Source: Oceanobacillus zhaokaii (lineage in GTDB: Bacteria > Bacillota > Bacilli > Bacillales > Amphibacillaceae). Taken from it: a stretch of 64,000 nt of DNA. The notes beneath the pieces were generated by a model, which was given only the letters and a program-made list of their open reading frames with translations, was not told where the DNA came from and did not search any database. The DNA is taken from positions 2,241,001 to 2,305,000 of the forward strand of contig NZ_CP024848.1 of the NCBI RefSeq assembly GCF_003352005.1. Direction: 5' to 3'. The position numbers were made by a program, and so were the translations under genes. Shown here one piece after another: positions 46,379 to 56,747 of the stretch (the first letter of the stretch is position 1; each line of letters starts with the position of its first letter).

Positions 46379-46480
46379 TATTTTTTATTAAAATTACTAT
46401 TCTTACTTCAAGAATCTTTAAACTTCTTAGCAATCTCGAACTACGTAGCCCAATAAAATACTAGATAAACAGTCTAATAG

Positions 46481-46508
46481 TTGCATTTTTAATTCATTTT
46501 CCTATGTT
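46481..46508 (+). promoter_or_regulatory. Possible sigma-A promoter of the TcaA-like gene
   Basis: TTGCAT (46481-46486) and TATGTT (46503-46508) with a 16-base spacer, about 50 bases upstream of the start. Match is moderate. Confidence 0.4.
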
Positions 46509-46559
46509 ATGATATGGATAATTATTTACTATTTTTCTTAAGAAAGGTGGAATATTACG

Positions 46560-47987
46560 TTGAAGTGCAAAAATTGTGGCCATAATGTAAAGAAAGATGG
46601 ACAATTTTGCCCAGAGTGTGGTGCAAATTTGGAGCTACAGCATGGAAAGAAAAAAAGTTCAAAGAGAATAATGATACTATTTTCTAGTATTATTACGTTG
46701 ATTATACTAGCAGTCATCATTGTTTTTTTCCTAGGGAAGGACAGATTTTCACCTGAACAAGTTGTATCCGCATTTGAAACTGCAGTTAACGATCATGATG
46801 CAAATGAACTTGTAGATTTATTACATTCGAGTACTGAATCACTTGAGATAACTGAAGAAAATACAAAGATTTTAATTGATTATCTGCTGGATAATCCAGA
46901 TGCTTTTGGGAATCTAAAGTCTCGACTGAATGACCAGGTTGAATTCATTAATTCAACGGCTAATCAGATCAATGGTACAGCATATCAGGATGAAACATAT
47001 GCGACAATTAATGTCATGCAGGATGGAAAGCAATGGCTGTTTTTTGATGATTATAAGCTAGTCGTTATTCCTGGTTATATTCAACTGTATCTAGATGAAG
47101 AAAATAAGTATACCACACTGTATATTAACGATAAGGAAGTCGAAGCAACTGAGGAGAATACTAGCTTCGGACCTTATATGCCTGGTGCATATACTGTAAA
47201 AGCGGTGTTTAATAATACATATGTGACATTAGAAGAGGAAGAAACATTGAGCCTATTTGCAATGGGTCAAGAAGCGGTTGGACATTCTTTCGAAATGCCA
47301 ATTGCGGAAACAACGGTGTATTCTGTTGTATCTGATGCGCAATTGTATATTAATGGTGAGGAATCTGATATTACGCTCGATGAAGGAAAACAAGTAATCG
47401 GCACATTTCCAAATGATGAATCTGTTACATTGCAAATTGACAAGGAATATCCATGGGGGCATGTAAAAAGTGAAGAAAAAGTTATTACGGACGATAACCA
47501 TTTAAATTTCGATAAATTAATTGTTTTTAACGATGAAGAGCAAGACAAAATTATGGAGCGGCTTAATGAAATGATTGCCAGCTATCATGTCGCATTAACA
47601 GAGAAAGACGCTTCAAAGCTCGATAAAAACGTGACAGATAATTTGAAGACTGCATTTACTGAAAATTTAGCTAAGGTAGAACGTGAAGAGCCCGAATATA
47701 GTGGTAAGTTAATCAAAGCGACCTACGATTTTGCAAGAATTTCCAATCCAATATACGATGAAAAATCAGATCAATACAGTGTAACTTTAGAAGCACATTA
47801 TGTATTCCATGAACCAAACGGCAATATAGGCTGGTTATTTAGAGATACAGAAAGGGACAACTATACACGTTCAAGAATGATGACTCTTGTCTATGATGAA
47901 GTTGCTAAGGAATGGTTGTTAGACGGTTATGAGAATGAATATTTCATTGTCGTTGATTCGGATGCTAAGGAATATGATATTCAATAG
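46560..47987 (+). CDS. Zinc-ribbon, TcaA-like membrane protein
   Basis: 475 residues from TTG 46560 (nine bases after AAAGGTGG). A cytoplasmic zinc ribbon CKNC...CPEC (Cys3, 6, 17, 20), a lysine-rich patch and a membrane helix (about 36-58) precede a large extracellular region. It has an FSPEQVVSAFETAVNDHDANE helical domain, middle beta domains with TLYINDKEVEATEENTSFGP-like repeats, and a C-terminal NTF2-like part. This layout is that of TcaA of Staphylococcus and YvbJ of Bacillus, linked to glycopeptide response in Staphylococcus. It diverges from the tad operon and may be unrelated in function. Confidence 0.78.
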   Translation: MKCKNCGHNVKKDGQFCPECGANLELQHGKKKSSKRIMILFSSIITLIILAVIIVFFLGKDRFSPEQVVSAFETAVNDHDANELVDLLHSSTESLEITEENTKILIDYLLDNPDAFGNLKSRLNDQVEFINSTANQINGTAYQDETYATINVMQDGKQWLFFDDYKLVVIPGYIQLYLDEENKYTTLYINDKEVEATEENTSFGPYMPGAYTVKAVFNNTYVTLEEEETLSLFAMGQEAVGHSFEMPIAETTVYSVVSDAQLYINGEESDITLDEGKQVIGTFPNDESVTLQIDKEYPWGHVKSEEKVITDDNHLNFDKLIVFNDEEQDKIMERLNEMIASYHVALTEKDASKLDKNVTDNLKTAFTENLAKVEREEPEYSGKLIKATYDFARISNPIYDEKSDQYSVTLEAHYVFHEPNGNIGWLFRDTERDNYTRSRMMTLVYDEVAKEWLLDGYENEYFIVVDSDAKEYDIQ

Positions 47988-47990
47988 ATT

Positions 47991-48020
47991 AAAAAAGCGA
48001 GGGAAATCCCCTCGCTTTTT
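47991..48020. terminator. Bidirectional terminator between the TcaA-like gene and greA
   Basis: AAAAAAGCGAGGG (47991-48003) pairs perfectly with CCCTCGCTTTTTT (48008-48020). The convergent genes on both sides end within ten bases of it. Confidence 0.95.
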
Positions 48021-48028
48021 TTGGTTAT

Positions 48029-48505
48029 TTAATCTACTTTCACGATTTTAACTTGAATATCTCCACCTGGAGTTGCTACTGCTACTTCTTCACCAATTTC
48101 TTTGCCAATTAGGCTTTTTGCCATTGGGGAGTCATTTGAAATTTTACCTTCAAATGGGTCTGCTTCTGCACTTCCAACGATTGTATATGTTTCTTCATCA
48201 CCATCTGGCAATTCGATAAATGTAACAGATTTACCTAATGATACTACATTCGGATTATTATTATCATTTTCAATAATGATTGCATTACGAATCATTTTCT
48301 CAACTTGTGTAATACGCTGTTCCACGAAAGCCTGTTCATCTTTCGCTGCATCATACTCAGAGTTCTCAGAAAGATCACCGAAGTCACGAGCAATTTTAAT
48401 ACGCTCTACTACTTCTTGTCTGCGATCTGTTTTCAAAAAATGTAATTCTTTCTCTAATTTTTCTTTTCCCTCTTGAGTCATATAATAACTTTTCTCTACA
48501 GCCAT
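48029..48505 (-). CDS. greA: Transcription elongation factor GreA
   Basis: 158 residues. It rescues backtracked RNA polymerase by stimulating transcript cleavage. The N-terminal coiled coil contains [20 protein letters not shown] with the acidic tip residues; the C-terminal FKBP-like domain contains [20 protein letters not shown] and [19 protein letters not shown]. The start is ATG 48505 with AAAAGGAG; an upstream in-frame ATG lacks a site. Confidence 0.96.
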   Translation of the reverse strand: MAVEKSYYMTQEGKEKLEKELHFLKTDRRQEVVERIKIARDFGDLSENSEYDAAKDEQAFVEQRITQVEKMIRNAIIIENDNNNPNVVSLGKSVTFIELPDGDEETYTIVGSAEADPFEGKISNDSPMAKSLIGKEIGEEVAVATPGGDIQVKIVKVD

Positions 48506-48633
48506 TAAAAACACTCCTTTTCCACTCTTCATAAACAAACGAGCAGTGTAATAAACACGCTCATATATAACACTAAATAAATATACTATTCCATACTATG
48601 GCAGACTTTAAATAATTAATCAATACTTTTTAA

Positions 48634-49272
48634 TTATCTTTTCCGATTTTTTGCTATTATGCTTTCAATCTTGGATGCTAAAATATCGATTGCAACATGA
48701 TTTTGGCCACCCTCAGGGATGATAATATCTGCATACCGTTTTGTAGGTTCAATAAATTGTAAATGTGATGGTCTTACATTGTCAAGGTATTGATCGATTA
48801 CGGAATCGAGAGTTCTGCCTCGCTCTTTAATATCTCTTAATAACCGGCGAATGATGCGTAAATCAGCATCCGTATCAACAAACACTTTAATATCCATTAA
48901 ATCCATAAGTCTCGCATCATCTAAAATAAGAATACCTTCTACAATAATAACTTCCTTTGGTTCCACATGGATTACTTCGGCTGATCTTGTATGATTTTTA
49001 TAATCATATACAGGCTTATCGATTGACTTCTGATTTAATAGATCATTTAGATGCTCGATAAGCAAGTCATTATCGAATGCTAAGGGATGGTCATAGTTTG
49101 TATTCAATCTTTCTTCAAATGCTAAATGACTTTGATCCTTATAATAATAATCTTGTTCAAGAACAAGTATGGTTTTATCCGTGAATTGTTCGTAAATGGA
49201 ACGGGTAACCGAAGTTTTTCCACTTCCACTTCCACCTGCGACACCAATCACTACTGGTTTATCTTTGCTCAA
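48634..49272 (-). CDS. udk: Uridine kinase
   Basis: Phosphorylates uridine and cytidine in pyrimidine salvage. It has 212 residues: Walker [14 protein letters not shown] near 9-21, [25 protein letters not shown] and [14 protein letters not shown]. It overlaps the end of trmR by 14 bases, so the two are translationally coupled. In B. subtilis two U32 peptidase genes lie between them; these are missing here. A bulged GAGC/GCTC hairpin near 48540-48562 with T-rich tail may terminate the transcript. Confidence 0.95.
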   Translation of the reverse strand: MSKDKPVVIGVAGGSGSGKTSVTRSIYEQFTDKTILVLEQDYYYKDQSHLAFEERLNTNYDHPLAFDNDLLIEHLNDLLNQKSIDKPVYDYKNHTRSAEVIHVEPKEVIIVEGILILDDARLMDLMDIKVFVDTDADLRIIRRLLRDIKERGRTLDSVIDQYLDNVRPSHLQFIEPTKRYADIIIPEGGQNHVAIDILASKIESIIAKNRKR

Positions 49273-49927
49273 CGTTCTGACCTCCTAAATATTCACTAAC
49301 TGCAACGCCATCACCTATTGGAATAATAGAAGAGGTGAAATTAGGATGATTCATGATGAATGTATTATAATCTCTTAATTTCTCAACCATTTTTCGGTAG
49401 CGTTTCGGGATATTATCTGTATCGCTACTTGCAACATACCCTCTGAATAGTACATTGTCTGTAATGATTAACCCTGAGTCGGCTAAAAGCTGGTTAGCAA
49501 GTTCAAAAAATCGCTTATATTGCCCCTTTGCCGCATCGATAAAAATGAAATTAAACTGCTCTCCAGTTTCAATGAGCTTTTCCATTGCAATCAAAGCATC
49601 ATCAAATATAACGTGAATTTTTTCTTGTTTCTCTTGAATTCTGATATTTTCAAGCGCCTGTTTATAGCGTGGCTCATCACGTTCAATTGTTGTAATGTCG
49701 GCTTCAGGATATGCTTCATTCATTCTTAATGCTGAATAACCAATCGCTGTACCAATCTCTAATATTCGTTTCGGCTCTTTTATGCGAATTAGCTGCATCA
49801 AAAAATTAATTCCTACCGAATCCATAATTGGTATCTGATTCCGAATCGCTTGCTCTTCAAGCTGTAAAACCCACTCTTGTTGAGTAGGTAGGGTTTGTTC
49901 CAAGTAATGTTTTAATTGCTCGTCCAT
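49259..49927 (-). CDS. trmR: tRNA 5-hydroxyuridine methyltransferase TrmR (YrrM)
   Basis: 222-residue O-methyltransferase of the family-3 type with [15 protein letters not shown] (SAM motif I, near 58-72), [17 protein letters not shown] and [13 protein letters not shown]. The B. subtilis ortholog YrrM/TrmR methylates ho5U to mo5U at the wobble base of tRNA. The U32 peptidases that introduce the hydroxyl group there (yrrN, yrrO) are not adjacent here. It overlaps udk and is preceded by a family A-like terminator. Confidence 0.88.
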   Translation of the reverse strand: MDEQLKHYLEQTLPTQQEWVLQLEEQAIRNQIPIMDSVGINFLMQLIRIKEPKRILEIGTAIGYSALRMNEAYPEADITTIERDEPRYKQALENIRIQEKQEKIHVIFDDALIAMEKLIETGEQFNFIFIDAAKGQYKRFFELANQLLADSGLIITDNVLFRGYVASSDTDNIPKRYRKMVEKLRDYNTFIMNHPNFTSSIIPIGDGVAVSEYLGGQNVEQR

Positions 49928-49941
49928 TTTTAAGACCTCTT

Positions 49942-49995
49942 TCTTAGAAAAACTTAGGCCGTACCTACCCCTTTAGGTAACAGCCTAAGCTGTGG
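49942..49995 (-). terminator. Terminator after mltG, diverged family A element (copy 4)
   Basis: CTTAGGC (49953-49959) pairs with GCCTAAG (49983-49989), and TACCTA (49962-49967) nests with TAGGTA (49974-49979). The minus strand continues GTTTTTC. Sequence (TTAGAAAA-CTTAGG, CCTTTAGGT, ACAGCCT) shows it derives from the family A repeat. Confidence 0.75.
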
Positions 49996-50034
49996 ATCTG
50001 AAGTTTGCATTTTGTTTCTTAATAATCCACAATC

Positions 50035-51153
50035 TTAATTAATATATTTATCTCTATTCTCTAGATGCTCATCATAGGTTTCAGCGTAGTGGATATCCCC
50101 TTCGCTATCATGTAAGAAATATAGATAATCCGAATCAACAGGATTGAGGGTTGCATTCAAAGAACTCTCCGAAAAATTAGCAATCGGACCTATTGGCAAT
50201 GATTGTACTTTGTATGTATTATATGGTGAATCTACTTCTAAATCCTTATATAATACTTTTTCTTGATGCTCTCCAAGTGCATATAATACCGTTGGGTCTG
50301 TTTGTAAAGGCATTTCCGTTTCCAATCGATTATAGAATACACTAGATATTTCATTCCGCTGCTCTTCATTACTCGCTTCTTTCTCCACTAACGAAGCAAA
50401 CGTGACAGCCTCATGAACCGTAAACTCTTTTTCTTTTATTTCTTCTAAGTAAGGAGTTAACACGGTTAACGTACGGTCCAGCATCGCTTCTACAATTGAT
50501 TCAATTGTAGGCTCTTCTTCATAGAAGTCATAAGTAGAAGCATATAGATAACCTTCTAAAGGTGTTCGGATTTGCTCATTCAGAATATCATCTGATAAAA
50601 TCGTGGAATATTTATCGATAAGCTTTTCAATATATGCCTTGTCATTAACTACTTTAAGAAAATCTTCTTTGTTAATTTTCAATTTTTCTGCGTAGATTCC
50701 AGCAATTTGATCAACAGTAAGTCCTTCTGGAATTGTGATTCTGTGTACTGGTTCGGCCACTACCTTCCCAGTCTTAAGCGATTGGATAATTTCATCTAAA
50801 GTAAGTGCAGGAGTAAAGGTATACTCCCCTGCTTGAAAGTCTCCTTCATTATTCAGTTTTAAATAAAGACGGAAAATCAGTCCATTTTTAATAATACCAT
50901 TTTCTTCAAGAATATCTGCAATCGTTGTACTGGATGAACCTATTGGTATTTCTACTTTTATACTTTCATCACTAGATGGGTCTACAGGTTCTAATGCAGA
51001 CTTAACATAAAGAAATCCTGATATACCACCGATAGCAAGAATTATAATTAGAACGATTAATATCATAAACACAATTTTTCTTACGGTTCTCGCTTCATTA
51101 CTTCGTGCGACTAGATCGTCTCTAAAATTCCCACCACTTTTTTTTTTGGACAT
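50035..51153 (-). CDS. mltG: Endolytic murein transglycosylase MltG
   Basis: 372-residue membrane-anchored lytic transglycosylase of the YceG family that cuts nascent glycan strands. The cytoplasmic start (MSKKKSGGNFRDDL, ATG 51153 behind AAGGGGG) precedes a membrane helix at about 30-55 and a LysM-like subdomain (SIKVEIPIGSSSTTIADILEE, given in part). The catalytic block ASLVEKEASNEEQR contains the active Glu; TDPTVLYALG and SPYNTYKVQSLPIGPI are conserved. It lies in the yrzB-mltG-trmR order of B. subtilis. Confidence 0.94.
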   Translation of the reverse strand: MSKKKSGGNFRDDLVARSNEARTVRKIVFMILIVLIIILAIGGISGFLYVKSALEPVDPSSDESIKVEIPIGSSSTTIADILEENGIIKNGLIFRLYLKLNNEGDFQAGEYTFTPALTLDEIIQSLKTGKVVAEPVHRITIPEGLTVDQIAGIYAEKLKINKEDFLKVVNDKAYIEKLIDKYSTILSDDILNEQIRTPLEGYLYASTYDFYEEEPTIESIVEAMLDRTLTVLTPYLEEIKEKEFTVHEAVTFASLVEKEASNEEQRNEISSVFYNRLETEMPLQTDPTVLYALGEHQEKVLYKDLEVDSPYNTYKVQSLPIGPIANFSESSLNATLNPVDSDYLYFLHDSEGDIHYAETYDEHLENRDKYIN

Positions 51154-51246
51154 GCAATATCCCCCTTTCATCCGACTCATTATACTAAAAAAAGACATGA
51201 TAATCCATTATTTTAACGATTTTCCAACAATAATTGTAGAAAATAA

Positions 51247-51278
51247 AAAAGCTGATGTCGTAGTTGACATCAGCTTTT
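51247..51278 (-). terminator. Terminator after yrzB
   Basis: AAAAGCTGATGTC (51247-51259) pairs with GACATCAGCTTTT (51266-51278), with T-rich sequence after it on the minus strand. Confidence 0.9.
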
Positions 51279-51295
51279 AGGTAATCTTGGTAATC

Positions 51296-51580
51296 TTACT
51301 CCTCTTCTTCGTCCGCCAATGTAGCAAGCATTTCTTCGACGATATCCCATTCCTCATTTGTTTCAATTGGGAATAATGCAAGATCATCATCATCATTTCC
51401 ATTTTCTTCATAACGGAATGCGTATACTTCTACTTCTTCATCTTCTGATTGCTCTACTGGAACAACCGCAATGTAAGACTGATTCGTTTCGTCAACATCA
51501 AATGTAAAAAGAACTTCAAATAGATGCTCCTCACCATTTTCGTCTGGTACAATGATTCTTTCTTTATCTTCAATTGCCAT
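51296..51580 (-). CDS. yrzB: DUF1292 protein YrzB
   Basis: 94-residue acidic protein: MAIEDKERIIVPDENGEEHLF, then FEVLFTFDVDETNQSYIAVVP and an Asp/Glu-rich C-terminus (DDDLALFPIE, LADEEEE). Length and neighbours (ruvX, ireB upstream) match YrzB of B. subtilis. Function unknown. The start is ATG 51580 behind AAAGGGGTG. Confidence 0.9.
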   Translation of the reverse strand: MAIEDKERIIVPDENGEEHLFEVLFTFDVDETNQSYIAVVPVEQSEDEEVEVYAFRYEENGNDDDDLALFPIETNEEWDIVEEMLATLADEEEE

Positions 51581-51689
51581 TTCTTTCACCCCTTTTATTT
51601 TAGAATTCATATGCATGGACAGTTGCTATTGCTAATATAGCAGTATTGCTATCCTTCGGCAACGCATAAATCAATAATTGTTAAGCCCT

Positions 51690-52103
51690 TTATTTTTGAT
51701 CTAAATAACCTTGCAAAATTATGACAGCGGCCATTTTGTCGATTACTTTTTTTCTTTTCTTTCTGCTCACATCGGCTTCCAATAACACTCTTTCGGCAGC
51801 CATTGTTGTTAACCTTTCATCCCAAAGGTCTGTTTGGATATGGAAGATTTCTTCAATATGAGCTGCATATCGTTGTGACGCTTCTCCGCGTTCACCTATT
51901 GTACCATTCATATTTTTAGGAAGTCCAATGACAGCTTTTTCAATTTCATATTCTTTTATTATTTTTCCTAATTCTTCATCTGCTGAATGTATATCATTTT
52001 CGTCCCACTGTATAGTTGTTTTGCCTTGCGCAGTCCAACCAAATGCATCGCTTACCGCAACTCCAATGGTTTTAGAACCTACATCTAACCCAATAATCTT
52101 CAT
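51690..52103 (-). CDS. ruvX: Holliday junction resolvase-like RuvX (YqgF)
   Basis: 137-residue RNase H-fold nuclease, with [14 protein letters not shown] at the N-terminus (first metal-binding Asp), [19 protein letters not shown], and the C-terminal [15 protein letters not shown]. The YqgF family acts in rRNA processing and possibly junction resolution. It starts immediately at the end of ireB (zero-base gap) and belongs to the ireB-ruvX-yrzB cluster. Confidence 0.94.
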   Translation of the reverse strand: MKIIGLDVGSKTIGVAVSDAFGWTAQGKTTIQWDENDIHSADEELGKIIKEYEIEKAVIGLPKNMNGTIGERGEASQRYAAHIEEIFHIQTDLWDERLTTMAAERVLLEADVSRKKRKKVIDKMAAVIILQGYLDQK

Positions 52104-52370
52104 TTAATCCGCCTTTTTTTCTCTTAAATAAACTTTTACTAATTCCTCGATTACTTCGTCTCTCTCTACTTTTCGTATTAAATTTCGAGCATCTTTATGC
52201 CTAGGAATATATGCCGGATCTCCAGATAATAAATAACCAACAATTTGATTAATTGGATTATATCCTTTTTCCTTTAATGCATCATGAACCGTAAAAAGAA
52301 TTTCTTTTATATCCTGATCGAATGGTTCTTCTGAAAAATTAAATTTCATCGTTTTATCAATTGAACTCAT
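52104..52370 (-). CDS. ireB: IreB-family regulatory phosphoprotein
   Basis: 88-residue protein, B. subtilis YrzL, starting [20 protein letters not shown] at ATG 52370 behind GGGGTG. In Enterococcus the ortholog IreB is phosphorylated on threonine by the PASTA kinase IreK and tunes cephalosporin tolerance. The dimer motif [21 protein letters not shown] is present (given in part). Its kinase is not in this window; the soluble kinase at 33114-33959 is unlikely to be PrkC. Confidence 0.93.
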   Translation of the reverse strand: MSSIDKTMKFNFSEEPFDQDIKEILFTVHDALKEKGYNPINQIVGYLLSGDPAYIPRHKDARNLIRKVERDEVIEELVKVYLREKKAD

Positions 52371-52441
52371 CTTGACACCCCGTTCCAAGGTACTGGCCCA
52401 TTATTTCATTAAATTAATGGCGACTGTAGCCTTCATTAATA

Positions 52442-52532
52442 TTTAGAAAACTAAGGTTTAACCAAGCTCTTGGGTGACAGCCTTAGTTGTACTTATGTAG
52501 TAAGAAAGGATTTATCCTTTCTTAACTACCAA
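52442..52532 (-). repeat. Dispersed repeat family A, copy 2 (alaS-ireB spacer)
   Basis: Same element as 8628-8719. The second hairpin is stronger here (AAGAAAGGAT/ATCCTTTCTT). The T-tail faces ireB on the minus strand, i.e. it follows the alaS transcript, so it may act as the alaS terminator. Confidence 0.82.
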
Positions 52533-52633
52533 ACAAAAATATTAGGCTTGACGAACTAGTAAAACCTATTGCATCCATCTTACCATGTTTTTCAACAATA
52601 TTATATTTTTTTTGCTAAAATGAGACAAATTTA

Positions 52634-55276
52634 TTACTTATTACTAATTTCATTGACATAGTCTTTAACAACATCTAGGGCTTCCGTTATCTTCGCAGGG
52701 TCCTTACCACCAGCTTGAGCCATATCTGGACGACCACCACCACCGCCACCACAAACGGCTGCCGCTTTCTTAACAACGTTGCCTGCATGATAGCCTTGGT
52801 CGATTAAATCTTTCGACACACCTGCTGCAAGCTGTACTTTCCCATTACTTTCAGCAGCCAAAAGAATAATTCCTGAATCAAGCTTCTGCTTTAAATCATC
52901 TAACATATTTCTCAACTGATTCATATCCTTAACGTTTACCTTTTGTGCTAAAACAGGAATTCCATCAATATATTCAATTTGGTCCAAGATAGATGAAGCT
53001 TCTAAATTAGCTAATTTCGCACTTAATGATTCATTTTCCTTTTGCAGTGTTTTTAGTTCATGGAACTGTCCCTCTATTCTTTCTGGTACATGGTCTTCAT
53101 TCGTCTTTAATAAATGTGCTGCATTTTGTAATACAGCCACCTTTTTATTTAAGAATTCATACGCATATTTACTTGTGACAGCTTCAATTCTTCTTGTTCC
53201 AGCACCAATTCCACTTTCAGAAACGATTTTAAACAGGCCAATCTCCGACGTTGTTTGGACATGGCATCCACCACATAATTCGAGACTATAATCGCCCATT
53301 TTTACGACCCGAACGACGTCGCCATACTTTTCACCAAATAATGCCATTGCACCCATGGCTTTAGCATCCTCAATCTTCTCTTCTGTAATAGCAACAGGTA
53401 ATGCAGCCCAAATCTGCTCATTAACGATATGCTCAATACGGTCTAATTCTTCTTTCGTAACTCCACTGAAATGTGAGAAGTCAAAGCGCAGTCGCTCTGG
53501 AGTTACTAAAGAACCAGCTTGATTAACATGTGTACCTAGTACATCTTTCAATGCTTGATGTAATAAATGGGTACCAGAATGGTTTTTGATAATGGATGAA
53601 CGGAATTCTGAATCCACCATTGCATTTACAGTACTCCCTACCTTTAATTCGCCATCTTTAATAATTACACGATGGATATTCTGTCCATTTGGAGACTTCT
53701 GTACATCTTCAACATATGCAGATGCAGTGTCTGTATATATCCAGCCATGATCTGCCGTTTGTCCACCACTTTCAGCATAAAATGGTGTTTTATTTAAAAA
53801 CAGATATACTTCATCATCTTTCTTCGCTACTTCAACCGTCTCTTTGCCATTGATTAGGATTTCAATTTTCGTTTCAACTGCCAATTGATCATAACCAATA
53901 AATTCGCTATCGACTTTAAGATCCCCTAATATACTGTCCTGAACCTGCATGGAATCTACTTTTTGGCGTGCATTTCTAGCACGTTCTCTCTGTTGTTCCA
54001 TTTCTGTATTGTAACCATCTTCATCAATTGTAAATCCTTGCTGCTCTACGTACTCTTCAGTTAATTCTTTAGGGAAACCATACGTATCATATAAACGGAA
54101 TACTTCTTTCCCCGGAAAAATAGTATTTCCAGCCGCTTTTTCTTTTTCGATTACAGTGGATAGAATTTCCAAACCATCGTTGAGTGTTTCATGGAAACGT
54201 TCCTCTTCAACTTTGATAATATTTTTAATAAAGTCTTTTTGTTTTGTCACTTGTGGATAAAAATTCTCCATGATCTCGCCAACTGTATCTACTAATTCGT
54301 ACATAAATGGCTTTTCAATTCCAATTTCCTTCGCGAAACGAATTGCTCTCCGCAATAATCTTCTTAGAACATATCCTCTGCCTTCATTCGATGGAATAGC
54401 ACCATCACCAATTGCAAAGCTAACGGTACGAATGTGGTCTGCAATCACCTTGAATGCTGTATCACTTTCTGTCGATTTACCATATTTCACATTTGCCAAT
54501 TCCTCTGTTTTCTTAATGATTGGCATAAATAAATCGGTTTCGAAGTTCGTAGGTACATCCTGAATGATAGACACGATTCGTTCAAGTCCCATACCAGTAT
54601 CAATATTTTTCTTAGGAAGTGGTGTATACGTATCATCCGGATTATGATTAAACTGGGAAAATACGAGATTCCAAATTTCTAAGTAACGGTTATTTTCCCC
54701 ACCAGGATATAATTCAGGATCATTCGGGTTATTTCCGTATTTTTCGCCACGGTCATAGAATATTTCCGTATTCGGTCCACTCGGTCCTTCGCCAATATCC
54801 CAAAAGTTTTCTTCTAAGCGGATAATTCGCTCTATTGGCAGTTTAATCTCATGCAGCCAAATATTGTACGCCTCATCATCTTCGGGATGAACAGTAACAG
54901 ATAATAATTCTGCATCAAGTGCAAGCCATTTCTCACTTGTTAAGAATTCCCATGCCCACTCAATTGCTTCTTGTTTAAAGTAATCACCAATGGAAAAATT
55001 ACCAAGCATTTCAAAAAAAGTATGGTGTCTTGCAGTATAACCTACATTTTCAATATCATTTGTTCGAATTGATTTTTGTGCATTAACAATTCTTGGGTTT
55101 TCCGGGATTACTCGACCATCAAAATACTTCTTCAATGTCGCAACCCCACTATTAATCCAAAGTAATGTAGGATCATCCTTTGGTACAAGTGATGCACTTG
55201 GTTCTTGGCGATGTCCTTTCTCCTTAAAGAAATCAATAAATAATTGTCTTACTTCAGCTGAATTTAATCGTTTCAT
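52634..55276 (-). CDS. alaS: Alanyl-tRNA synthetase
   Basis: 880-residue class II synthetase. The N-terminal catalytic core ([31 protein letters not shown]) is followed by the tRNA-recognition domain. The editing domain has its HxxxH motif ([16 protein letters not shown]) and CGGCHV zinc site, and the C-terminal C-Ala domain ends [21 protein letters not shown] 55276 follows TAGGAGG. It is regulated by the T-box leader at 55348-55606. Confidence 0.97.
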   Translation of the reverse strand: MKRLNSAEVRQLFIDFFKEKGHRQEPSASLVPKDDPTLLWINSGVATLKKYFDGRVIPENPRIVNAQKSIRTNDIENVGYTARHHTFFEMLGNFSIGDYFKQEAIEWAWEFLTSEKWLALDAELLSVTVHPEDDEAYNIWLHEIKLPIERIIRLEENFWDIGEGPSGPNTEIFYDRGEKYGNNPNDPELYPGGENNRYLEIWNLVFSQFNHNPDDTYTPLPKKNIDTGMGLERIVSIIQDVPTNFETDLFMPIIKKTEELANVKYGKSTESDTAFKVIADHIRTVSFAIGDGAIPSNEGRGYVLRRLLRRAIRFAKEIGIEKPFMYELVDTVGEIMENFYPQVTKQKDFIKNIIKVEEERFHETLNDGLEILSTVIEKEKAAGNTIFPGKEVFRLYDTYGFPKELTEEYVEQQGFTIDEDGYNTEMEQQRERARNARQKVDSMQVQDSILGDLKVDSEFIGYDQLAVETKIEILINGKETVEVAKKDDEVYLFLNKTPFYAESGGQTADHGWIYTDTASAYVEDVQKSPNGQNIHRVIIKDGELKVGSTVNAMVDSEFRSSIIKNHSGTHLLHQALKDVLGTHVNQAGSLVTPERLRFDFSHFSGVTKEELDRIEHIVNEQIWAALPVAITEEKIEDAKAMGAMALFGEKYGDVVRVVKMGDYSLELCGGCHVQTTSEIGLFKIVSESGIGAGTRRIEAVTSKYAYEFLNKKVAVLQNAAHLLKTNEDHVPERIEGQFHELKTLQKENESLSAKLANLEASSILDQIEYIDGIPVLAQKVNVKDMNQLRNMLDDLKQKLDSGIILLAAESNGKVQLAAGVSKDLIDQGYHAGNVVKKAAAVCGGGGGGRPDMAQAGGKDPAKITEALDVVKDYVNEISNK

Positions 55277-55301
55277 TTGATATCCTCCTATTTTCCAATT
55301 T

Positions 55302-55347
55302 AAGTTGCACTAATGCGGTTTGGAAGTTTTATACTTTCCTAAACTAC
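55302..55347 (-). repeat. Half copy of repeat family A (copy 5) between T-box and alaS
   Basis: AGTTGCACTAATGCGG then GGAAGT/ACTTTCC hairpin, matching the right half of the family A element. The stem bases differ from other copies but remain paired. Confidence 0.65.
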
Positions 55348-55606
55348 AAAAAAACCCCATCTCTGCTTATACGCAGGGACGAGATTTATTCGCGGTACCA
55401 CCCTAATTATGAATAATTCAACATTATTCATCACTTTATCATTGTAACGGTATGAAACCGACGGGAATTAACCGTACTCCAGTTTAGCTTTCCATGTCTC
55501 TTATTTAGGATTTCTTGCAGCCAGAAGGAAATCCCTCTCTTAAAATAGAGGTTCATGTACTTATCACTATCAACGTTTATTTATATTTGAATTATATAGC
55601 ATTATT
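55348..55606 (-). promoter_or_regulatory. T-box riboswitch controlling alaS
   Basis: The T-box core AGGGTGGTACCGCG lies at 55404-55391 on the minus strand. It is followed by a terminator stem (about 55355-55386, 11 of 12 pairs) and a seven-T run (55354-55348). Stem I occupies about 55470-55565. A GCU triplet (55488-55486) in a purine-rich loop is the likely alanine specifier. Uncharged tRNA-Ala should promote readthrough into alaS. Confidence 0.93.
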
Positions 55607-55612
55607 TCTTAC

Positions 55613-55641
55613 AGTATAAAAAAATTCCCTCATAATGTCAA
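55613..55641 (-). promoter_or_regulatory. Sigma-A promoter of alaS
   Basis: TTGACA (55641-55636) and TATACT (55618-55613) on the minus strand with a 17-base spacer. The -35 overlaps the stop codon of the AI-2E gene upstream. The predicted start is near 55606, just ahead of the T-box. Confidence 0.85.
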
Positions 55642-56705
55642 TGGTTCAGCCGGAAGTCCCAAATATGTTTGATAATTACCTTTAAAATTGTCAGGATAGG
55701 AACTGCTAAGATCAGTCCAATTATACCAAACAATTGAGACCCTACTAATATTGCGAGGATTATTGCTACAGGGTGAATTGCAATACTTTTCCCCACAATA
55801 TACGGTGACAATAAATTTCCTTCAATTGTCTGGATTGCGAAAACAGCAATAAGTACAAAAATAACTAAGGTACCTGAACTTGTAGCCGCAATCGCAACAG
55901 CAGGAATAGCACCAATTATAGGACCAAAATAAGGAATGAGATTGGTTATTCCTAAAATAATCGCAAGTAATAAAGCGTATTCCATATGTAATAATTTAAA
56001 CGTAAACAGGGTAATAATGGTTATAATCAGGCAAATTAGTAACTGGCCTCGTATATAACTTCCTAAATTTGCATCGATAGCATGTACCATCTTACTTAGC
56101 GGTTCACAATATTTATTAGGAAGAAATTGTTTAAAGTACGCTTTCATCCTGTCATAATCCTTTATAAAGTAGAAGACAAGAACAGGGATCACGGTGATAA
56201 CTAGTACCATATCAAATATTCTAGTAAAACCGCCAACTAATTTTGTTAGCACATTGTCTAAAGAATTTTCCAACCTGTAAATGAGCTGGTCCATTTTATC
56301 ATGCACGGTTTCTGGAAGAAAGGATGTATACTCATAAACGTTCAATACCATTCCTTCATACATTTCAGTCATTTTTGGGAAATTATTTGCCAGGTCTCTT
56401 ACCTGCAGCACAATCACTGGATATACTCGATAGATAAGATAGGCAATGCCACCAAAGAAGAGTACATATATAAATAAGATAGCAAGTCCTTTGTGAATAT
56501 TATAGCTGTGGATTTTTTTTATAACTGGATACAAGAGATAAGCAATCAGTATTGCAATTAAGAATGGGATGGACAATTTCCAAAGAAATGAAAAGAAGAT
56601 ACTATAGAATGGGAAGGATTTCACAAGTAAATAGATAAACAGGATAGATAGAATTCCAGTAATAATCCAATATAAATAATTTAGTCGTTTATTTCTTGGA
56701 AACAT
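55638..56705 (-). CDS. AI-2E family transporter (YrrI-like)
   Basis: 355-residue polytopic membrane protein of the PerM/AI-2E exporter family with about eight helices. Conserved pieces are GITNLIPYFGPIIGAIPA, FAIQTIEGNLLSPYIVGKS and LIGIIGLILAVPILTILKV (partly). Substrates in the family range from AI-2 to ions, so none is claimed. It lies upstream of alaS, as YrrI does in B. subtilis. Confidence 0.9.
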   Translation of the reverse strand: MFPRNKRLNYLYWIITGILSILFIYLLVKSFPFYSIFFSFLWKLSIPFLIAILIAYLLYPVIKKIHSYNIHKGLAILFIYVLFFGGIAYLIYRVYPVIVLQVRDLANNFPKMTEMYEGMVLNVYEYTSFLPETVHDKMDQLIYRLENSLDNVLTKLVGGFTRIFDMVLVITVIPVLVFYFIKDYDRMKAYFKQFLPNKYCEPLSKMVHAIDANLGSYIRGQLLICLIITIITLFTFKLLHMEYALLLAIILGITNLIPYFGPIIGAIPAVAIAATSSGTLVIFVLIAVFAIQTIEGNLLSPYIVGKSIAIHPVAIILAILVGSQLFGIIGLILAVPILTILKVIIKHIWDFRLNH

Positions 56706-56747
56706 AGAGTAACCCTCCTTCGTTATGCATTCTAAATCTAAGGATGG

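Noticed and set aside
46560..47987. Zinc-ribbon TcaA-like gene as part of the Tad system
   Set aside because: It is divergent, has its own promoter and terminator, and belongs to a family found alone in many Bacillota, so shared regulation is possible but membership is unsupported.
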